Positions 58,913 through 64,000 of a DNA stretch of 64,000 bases are shown in pieces. Each line of letters begins with the position of its first letter. Position 1 is the stretch's first letter. Below the pieces are notes generated by a model. The model was not told the DNA's origin and did no database searches. It saw only the letters and a program-made list of their open reading frames with translations. This stretch comes from Bacteroidota bacterium (GTDB taxonomy: Bacteria; Bacteroidota; Bacteroidia; 2-12-FULL-35-15): NCBI GenBank assembly GCA_029237775.1, contig JAQZBR010000007.1, forward strand, positions 124,001-188,000. Reading direction: 5' to 3'. Position numbers and translations under genes: made by a program.

Positions 58913-61453
58913 TTAAACATTTTCTTCTTTTCTCTTCCATGCCAAATAGAGCGAAACTCCAATGAAGAGGAACAGGATGATGCAAGATGCAAGTGCGATC
59001 TTCTCACCTGTAAAATATTTCTTCGGCTCGAACTTAAATTCTATTGTATGCTGGCCTGCAGGAATACGCATACCGCGTAACACCCAGTTTACCTGCATGT
59101 GCGGAGTCAGCTGGCCATCAATATAAGCGTTCCAATCCTTATAGTAGATCTCTGAAAAAACCGCAAACTGTTCTGTAACTGCGTTAGATTCATACTTCAG
59201 ATCATTCGTTTTATAGTCAACTAATTTTATGGAGCCTGACGCATCAACCTTAGGACTGAATCCATTCAGCTGTTCCTTATAACGTTCATCGATAACAACT
59301 GTTCGTGCCGGGTCGATCGCTCCTATCATTTCCAATTCTTCATCAGCATTCTTCGCCATCTTAATATCATTGATGAACCAGGCATTACCTAGGGCATACC
59401 GGTTACGGATTGCAGGTGCCTCCGGATTGTAGATCAGGTAGCGCATGTTGAGCATATTTAAAACGCCCTGCTGTGCAAAAGTTGCCCGTAAAGCAGAATC
59501 AGATGGATTGGAACGAAGAGTTCCGATAATATTCTGCATGTTCGTATAAAGCTGGTGCTCGATAAGCTCCTGGTACCTTCTCAGCTTAGCTGCGTGATAT
59601 CCGCCAATAGATTTGTGATAATAGGAAGTCCTCGCGCTGTTGAAAGTCTCTTGTGGATTGCTGACATCAAACACTCTGTAGTTAGGATCCTTATCTTCCA
59701 GAATCGATCTGTCGGCTGCCGTTTCAGGGAAAGGAATTTTCGCTTCCTGCTTGCTGGTGAAGTTATCTTCATTAAGAAAATTCTTGTCTACCAATGCAAG
59801 GTCGAATAATATCAGAACACCCAAAACTGCAATGAGAATCCCTTTGTTCAATTTAGCTTTCAGGTACATCCACATTAATCCTGCAGCGATTGTCACGAAG
59901 AAAAATGTTCTGATTGCAGCTCCTTTAAATATTGAAATCCTGGCTGCTTCCAGGCCTTCACGTAACCTTTCAGCAACATCTGCACCGCTACTTTTTGCAT
60001 AGCTTCCTAGTATCTCATCATCCCTGTACCACGCAAAATCGTTAAATACTGTCGGCATCAGATAGCATAAAAGAGCAAAGCCACCGGTTAAACCAAAAGA
60101 AATAAAGAACGCATTCTGAACAGTGATCTCCTTATTACTGAATGCCAGCTTTATTTTTTGCTGAAACAGCTGAGGAGTTTTTATGAGCCTGTCAATTGCA
60201 AGAACAGCTAAAATAGGAATAGCTAATTCCGCGATTACCAGCGTCATGGAAACAGCCCTGAACTTACTGTAACCAGGAAAATAATCAAGGAAAAGATCCG
60301 TTAGCCACATCATATTTTTTCCCCAGGCAAGTGCAATAGATAAAATCGTGGCAACCAGTAAGGCCCATTTCATTCTGCCCGGAACGATAAATAAACCAAG
60401 CACAAAAAGGAAGACAATGATAGCTCCGGAATATGGTGAGGAAGTTCCCGGTTGGTCGCCCCAATACTGAGGAAAGTTGGCTACCACCTCACGGATCTGT
60501 GGATCTTCAACAGCCTTAAGAGCATTCTTATTTTCCTTGAGAAGGATTCCATCACCCAAACCTTTAAAGCCGGGAATAAGAAGTGTCATCGTTTCTGCTT
60601 TTCCTAAACTCCAGTGTGTAGCATAGTCTTTATCTACTCCCGTTGTACCCTGCTGACCATCTTTCGCTGAAGCAAGTTCAGAAGGCCCACGTATAGTATA
60701 TTTCGCATAATCATAAGTATTCCAGAGATTAGTGATATTACAACCGATAGCCAGAACAATGGCAACTATAAACACTGCAAACCCTTTTGCAATATCTTTA
60801 AACTGCTTCTGTTTAAAGCGCTCGTACCACTCAAATAACACGTATACAGCGCAAAAGATACCAAGGTAATAAGCGATTTGCGGATGATTACAAACAAGTT
60901 CCATCGCAAAAAATAAAGCAGTCAATGCACCGCCTAAAAGATACTTACCCCGACAAACAAGTATTACACCGGCAAACACGGGAGCCATATAACCTATGGC
61001 AAGTGCCTGGGTATTATGGCCGGCATCGATGATGAGGAAGAAAAATGCTGAGAACGCGAAACCAATTGCCCCAACAATTGCAAGCCAGCGGTCGACTTTA
61101 AGAACAAGAAGCAGAATAAAAAAGCCAAGCAGGTAAGTGAACACCATATTAGCAGGCGTTGGAAACCAAAGCATAAATGCATTGCGCAGTGGTGTCACCA
61201 GATTATTCGGATAAGTGATGGAGATTTGATAAGAAGGCATTCCACCGAACATTGAATTGGTCCATAATGCTTCTTCATGATATTTATCACGATGATCAAC
61301 CACCTCTTTCGCCATGCCTCTGTTCTGAACCATATCACTTTGAATTATCACTTTACCTTTCATCAAAGGCGTGAGATAACCGAAAGTAAGTATGATGAAG
61401 ATCACAATCGCAGTTACGACCGGCACAAGAGATTTTACATTAATATTTTTCAT
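58913..61453 (-). CDS. YfhO-family large membrane protein
   Basis: 846 residues with roughly 13 transmembrane helices (first at about 10-30, last near 815-838) and a large extracytoplasmic domain in the C-terminal third (about 560-810). The early loop MVQNRGMAKEVVDHRDKY and SMFGGMPSYQISITYPNN are the family's recognisable signature. YfhO proteins are GT-C-like and linked to glycosylation of lipoteichoic acid or polyprenyl sugars in Gram-positives; in Bacteroidota the role is unproved. Convergent with the pse operon, single-gene unit. Confidence 0.85.
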   Translation of the reverse strand: MKNINVKSLVPVVTAIVIFIILTFGYLTPLMKGKVIIQSDMVQNRGMAKEVVDHRDKYHEEALWTNSMFGGMPSYQISITYPNNLVTPLRNAFMLWFPTPANMVFTYLLGFFILLLVLKVDRWLAIVGAIGFAFSAFFFLIIDAGHNTQALAIGYMAPVFAGVILVCRGKYLLGGALTALFFAMELVCNHPQIAYYLGIFCAVYVLFEWYERFKQKQFKDIAKGFAVFIVAIVLAIGCNITNLWNTYDYAKYTIRGPSELASAKDGQQGTTGVDKDYATHWSLGKAETMTLLIPGFKGLGDGILLKENKNALKAVEDPQIREVVANFPQYWGDQPGTSSPYSGAIIVFLFVLGLFIVPGRMKWALLVATILSIALAWGKNMMWLTDLFLDYFPGYSKFRAVSMTLVIAELAIPILAVLAIDRLIKTPQLFQQKIKLAFSNKEITVQNAFFISFGLTGGFALLCYLMPTVFNDFAWYRDDEILGSYAKSSGADVAERLREGLEAARISIFKGAAIRTFFFVTIAAGLMWMYLKAKLNKGILIAVLGVLILFDLALVDKNFLNEDNFTSKQEAKIPFPETAADRSILEDKDPNYRVFDVSNPQETFNSARTSYYHKSIGGYHAAKLRRYQELIEHQLYTNMQNIIGTLRSNPSDSALRATFAQQGVLNMLNMRYLIYNPEAPAIRNRYALGNAWFINDIKMAKNADEELEMIGAIDPARTVVIDERYKEQLNGFSPKVDASGSIKLVDYKTNDLKYESNAVTEQFAVFSEIYYKDWNAYIDGQLTPHMQVNWVLRGMRIPAGQHTIEFKFEPKKYFTGEKIALASCIILFLFIGVSLYLAWKRKEENV

Positions 61454-61660
61454 ATGTAATAGTTTGTTCTTTTTTATAAGTCATACGGAATACGCCATTA
61501 TTGTCAATTCAAATCTTTCTGAACGTAATGACTATTTCATAATTTTAATTTGAATGGATTGGCTAAAGCTTACAAATATAATCGAAAAAAGGCTCAGGAG
61601 AAATGATTTCTTTCAAGCACTTAATATAGCTTTGAAGCCTGAGGTGCCCGAATAATTGCT

Positions 61661-61668
61661 TATTTTTG
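61661..61668 (+). promoter_or_regulatory. -7 box TATTTTTG upstream of the 2OG oxygenase gene
   Basis: Exact TAnnTTTG, 18 bases before the ATG at 61687; it lies before the alternative start at 61666 by too little to allow that start. Confidence 0.42.
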
Positions 61669-61686
61669 CTGCTCATAAATTCCACG

Positions 61687-62502
61687 ATGAAAAATCTGAT
61701 CAACCCCGCTTATTTAAGTGAAGAAAAAATAAAAGAGATCCGCTCACAGTTTGAAAATGCAGAACCGTGCAAACATGTTGCACTTCCCGGCTTTTTACTG
61801 AATGATGTTGCGGATACTCTTTACGAAAACTTCCCTAAGCTTGATGCCTTAAAGGTGAAACGTAAAAGCATCAATGAAAACAAATCTGAAGAATATCACC
61901 TTGATCGTTATCATCCACAGTTTAATGAGCTGCGCGATTTTCTGAATTCACCGGAAATGTATCAGTGGATGAGTAAAGTGACAGGGATAGAGAATCTCAG
62001 CTCGACATACGATTCACTGGGTTCCGGTGTGCATCAGGGCGGACCCGGAAGCTTTGTAGATATTCACGTTGATGTGAACATGAATCCCGCAGCAAAACTT
62101 CACCGCAGAATAAATCTATTGATCTATTTAAATAAACATTGGAAAGATGAATACGGTGGTGCTCTGGAATTCTGGGACAGCGGGGTTAAAAATTGTGTTT
62201 CCAAAGTAATGCCATATTTCAACCAGGCTGCTATTATGGTTACTGATGAAACCTCCTATCATGGTTATGCAAAGATCAATATTCCGGAAGATGAAAGCCG
62301 TAAATCCTTTTATTGCTACTATTATACGCCTGCAGGAAAAGATTTTGTTTACCGCGATTCAAGATTCAAGACTCGTCCGGATGAGAGTGTTACCAAAACT
62401 GCTCTAACAGAGATCAAAGAAACATTGAAGATAAATGCTAAAAAGTTTTTGAAATTTCTGGGTGTTAAATCTTTGGATTTTCAGGATAAGAATAAGAAGT
62501 AG
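61687..62502 (+). CDS. Prolyl 4-hydroxylase-type Fe(II)/2-oxoglutarate oxygenase
   Basis: 271 residues from ATG 61687; an upstream frame start at 61666 would lie within the promoter region. P4Hc domain: ligands H127-x-D129 in FVDIHVDVN, distal His192 in SYHGYAKI, and a basic residue in SRKSFYCYYYTP (R205/K206) for 2-oxoglutarate. The core NLLIYLNKHWKDEYGGALEFW is typical of soluble bacterial prolyl hydroxylases and of enzymes modifying glycans or small metabolites. The substrate is unknown. A short-chain dehydrogenase follows 24 bases later, possibly in the same transcript. Confidence 0.85.
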   Translation: MKNLINPAYLSEEKIKEIRSQFENAEPCKHVALPGFLLNDVADTLYENFPKLDALKVKRKSINENKSEEYHLDRYHPQFNELRDFLNSPEMYQWMSKVTGIENLSSTYDSLGSGVHQGGPGSFVDIHVDVNMNPAAKLHRRINLLIYLNKHWKDEYGGALEFWDSGVKNCVSKVMPYFNQAAIMVTDETSYHGYAKINIPEDESRKSFYCYYYTPAGKDFVYRDSRFKTRPDESVTKTALTEIKETLKINAKKFLKFLGVKSLDFQDKNKK

Positions 62503-62503
62503 T

Positions 62504-62520
62504 AAGTGCCTTAGTGATAA
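62504..62520. repeat. Dispersed repeat, ATCACTAAGGCACTTAC type
   Basis: AAGTGCCTTAGTGATAA immediately after the 2OG oxygenase stop; relative of the ACCACTAAGG repeats at 11113 and 31179. Confidence 0.42.
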
Positions 62521-62526
62521 AAGTAA

Positions 62527-63321
62527 ATGGAACTACAAAAAAAAATTGTATGGATTACCGGAGCATCATCTGGAATCGGTGAGGCCTTAGCATATAATGC
62601 AGCAAACGAGGGGGCGAAAATTGTAATCTCCGCACGCAGAGAGAATGAACTGAAAAGAGTTGCGGCTGCCTGTAAAACCGACCCTTCAAACGTATTTGTT
62701 CTTCCGCTTGATCTTGAAAATACGACTAATGTTGAAGAAAAAGTAAATCAGGTAATCCAGAAATTCGGAAGGATTGATGTATTGATCAATAACAGCGGAA
62801 TGGGCCACAGGACAAAAGCTGTTAATACCTCGACTGAGATCGACCGCAAGGTTATGGAAGTTAATTTCTTCGGAACTATCAATCTGACAAAAGCCGTTGC
62901 AAAGAAAATGCAGGCTCAAAAAAGCGGAAAGATCGTTGTGATCTCAAGCATCATGGGAAAATATGGCCTTCCCCTCTACTCCACATACGCAGCATCTAAA
63001 TTTGCACTTTACGGGTACTTCGAATCCTTACGACAAGAACTTTACAAGGATAATGTAAGGGTACTTATAGTAAGCCCGGGCTTCATCAATACTGATGTCA
63101 GCACCAAGCTTTTGATGGAGAATGGTAAAGAATACGGAATTAAAAGCGAATCACAAAACAAGGGAATGAGCCCTGACAACTGTGCAAAAGGTATCATCAA
63201 AGCTATTAAGGGCAACCGCGATCATAAGTTTGTCGGTGGTTATGAGATCTTCTCAGTATATGTTAAGCAGTATTTCCCGCGTATTTTCTATAAGCTAATG
63301 CGGAAGATGACTAAAGAATAA
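62527..63321 (+). CDS. Short-chain dehydrogenase/reductase
   Basis: 264 residues, classical SDR. Cofactor motif TGASSGIGEAL (11-21), structural NNSG near 88, catalytic Ser in VVISSIMGKYG and the Tyr/Lys pair in YSTYAASK. The basic residues after strand 2 (SARRENEL) suggest NADP(H). The C-terminal tail with EIFSVYVKQYFPRIFYKLM resembles 7B/DHRS7-like SDRs, which may be membrane-associated. Substrate unknown. It follows the 2OG oxygenase gene on the same strand. Confidence 0.9.
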   Translation: MELQKKIVWITGASSGIGEALAYNAANEGAKIVISARRENELKRVAAACKTDPSNVFVLPLDLENTTNVEEKVNQVIQKFGRIDVLINNSGMGHRTKAVNTSTEIDRKVMEVNFFGTINLTKAVAKKMQAQKSGKIVVISSIMGKYGLPLYSTYAASKFALYGYFESLRQELYKDNVRVLIVSPGFINTDVSTKLLMENGKEYGIKSESQNKGMSPDNCAKGIIKAIKGNRDHKFVGGYEIFSVYVKQYFPRIFYKLMRKMTKE

Positions 63322-63359
63322 ACTGCTCTTGTACATCATTTTCATAAACTATTTTCCTC

Positions 63360-63389
63360 TTGCCCCTTTCATTCTAAACCTTATATTTG
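63360..63389 (+). promoter_or_regulatory. Promoter of icd (TTG-N19-TATATTTG)
   Basis: TTG at 63360-63362, exact -7 box TATATTTG at 63382-63389, spacer 19: the textbook Bacteroidota vegetative promoter. Leader of about 70 bases. Confidence 0.72.
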
Positions 63390-63465
63390 TACCTCTTAAA
63401 AAAAGGTATCAGTTTACTCCTGAGCACCTTTTAACATTTAACAATAACCCTTAACAAACATAGCA

Positions 63466-64000
63466 ATGAGCAAAATTAAAGTAGCCAACCCGGTGGTTGA
63501 ATTAGATGGCGATGAAATGACACGCATCATCTGGAAATTCATTAAAGACAAATTGATCCTTCCGTACCTTGACCTTGATATTAAGTATTATGATCTTGGT
63601 GTTGAACACCGTGATGCAACTAACGATCAGGTTACAATTGATTCTGCTGAAGCTATCAAAAAATACAGTGTTGGTATTAAATGCGCTACTATCACTCCTG
63701 ATGAAGAGCGTGTAAAAGAATTCAACTTAAAGCAAATGTGGAAATCTCCTAACGGTACCATCCGTAACATTCTTGATGGAACTGTTTTTCGTGAGCCAAT
63801 CGTTTGTAAGAATGTTCCTCGTTTAGTTCCCAACTGGACAGCTCCAATCTGTATTGGTCGTCACGCTTTCGGTGATCAATACCGCGCAACAGATTTCGTA
63901 ACTAAAGGAAAAGGTAAATTAACTGTTACATTCAAACCTGAAGATGGGGGTGCCGAACAATCGTTCGAGGTATTCAATTTTAAAGGTGACGGTGTTGCTT
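63466..64000 (+). CDS. icd: NADP-dependent isocitrate dehydrogenase, eukaryote-type (3' end outside window)
   Basis: The first 178 codons of the gene; it runs off the right edge of the window. The sequence from [20 protein letters not shown] is that of the homodimeric type II IDH found in eukaryotes and in some bacteria including Bacteroidota, not the E. coli type. Residue numbering matches human IDH1 closely: KSPNGTIRN holds S94, N96 and R100, R109 is in GTVFRE, and [11 protein letters not shown] holds R132 and H133. It converts isocitrate to 2-oxoglutarate and NADPH. A strong promoter and an AT-rich leader with repeated AACA lie upstream. Confidence 0.95.
   Translation, partial: MSKIKVANPVVELDGDEMTRIIWKFIKDKLILPYLDLDIKYYDLGVEHRDATNDQVTIDSAEAIKKYSVGIKCATITPDEERVKEFNLKQMWKSPNGTIRNILDGTVFREPIVCKNVPRLVPNWTAPICIGRHAFGDQYRATDFVTKGKGKLTVTFKPEDGGAEQSFEVFNFKGDGVA

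Noticed and set aside
61502-61507. E. coli-like TTGACA upstream of the yfhO-like gene (minus strand)
   Set aside because: The matching -10 is poor, and the promoters in this window follow the TAnnTTTG form; a chance match.
1-64000. CRISPR arrays, tRNA/rRNA genes, prophage or classical insertion sequences
   Set aside because: Read through all gaps on both strands; no regularly spaced direct repeats, cloverleaf-like sequence, integrase, or DDE transposase was seen.

Overview
The window is a 64 kb piece of a Bacteroidota chromosome, gene-dense and moderately AT-rich. Evidence for the phylum: several secreted proteins end in type IX secretion (T9SS) sorting tails; promoters follow the TTG-N18..22-TAnnTTTG form rather than the E. 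coli form; and the neighbourhood LptD / amidase / MCE protein / two Fe-S oxidoreductases / 'ABC-ATPase-like' protein is one I associate with this phylum. A eukaryote-type NADP isocitrate dehydrogenase, malate:quinone oxidoreductase, M61 peptidase and paired SurA/PpiC chaperones fit too. No rRNA, tRNA, CRISPR array, phage or classical insertion sequence was recognised.

Layout. 1-8 kb: end of a glycosyltransferase, galE, Rel (ppGpp), a Fur-family regulator, a STAS protein, purA and an OstA/LptA-like protein. 8-11 kb: small lipoproteins and two 353-bp units, each a tiny GIY-YIG gene between inverted palindromic ends (one intact, one with a single stop). 10-20 kb: Fe-S/MCE operon, a tandem pair of barrel-like proteins, a palindrome-rich gap, amidase and LptD. 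20-26 kb: a third, decayed GIY-YIG unit, then a T9SS FG-GAP protein and a T9SS pentaheme cytochrome. 26-33 kb: RidA, two small membrane proteins, an M61 peptidase, LpdA, an rRNA methyltransferase and RecR. 33-49 kb: a fused glycosyltransferase, Mqo, OmpA, MoxR, a periplasmic chaperone cluster, two T9SS beta-propeller proteins and GuaB. 48-59 kb: a surface-glycan locus with a complete pseudaminic acid pathway (PseB, C, F, G, H, I), an inserted PhyH oxygenase, an acyltransferase, a flippase and a candidate nonulosonate transferase. 59-64 kb: YfhO membrane protein, a 2OG oxygenase, an SDR and the start of Icd.

How genes work together. PseB>PseC>PseH>PseG>PseI>PseF would take UDP-GlcNAc to CMP-pseudaminic acid; the flippase, hexapeptide acyltransferase, acyltransferase-3 and the MptE/GT42-like protein are candidates for modification, transfer and export. 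LptD, the OstA-like protein, SurA/PpiC chaperones and the MCE protein serve outer-membrane biogenesis. LpdA, Mqo and Icd are central carbon metabolism.

Most notable: (1) GIY-YIG genes bounded by REP-like inverted palindromes, with three copies in different states of decay, looking like a miniature mobile family analogous to RAYT/REP; (2) a pseG whose conserved N-terminus can only be reached from a CTG codon overlapping the upstream stop; (3) several families of short intergenic repeats, some fused to stop codons; (4) promoters lying 5-6 nt before start codons, implying leaderless mRNAs.
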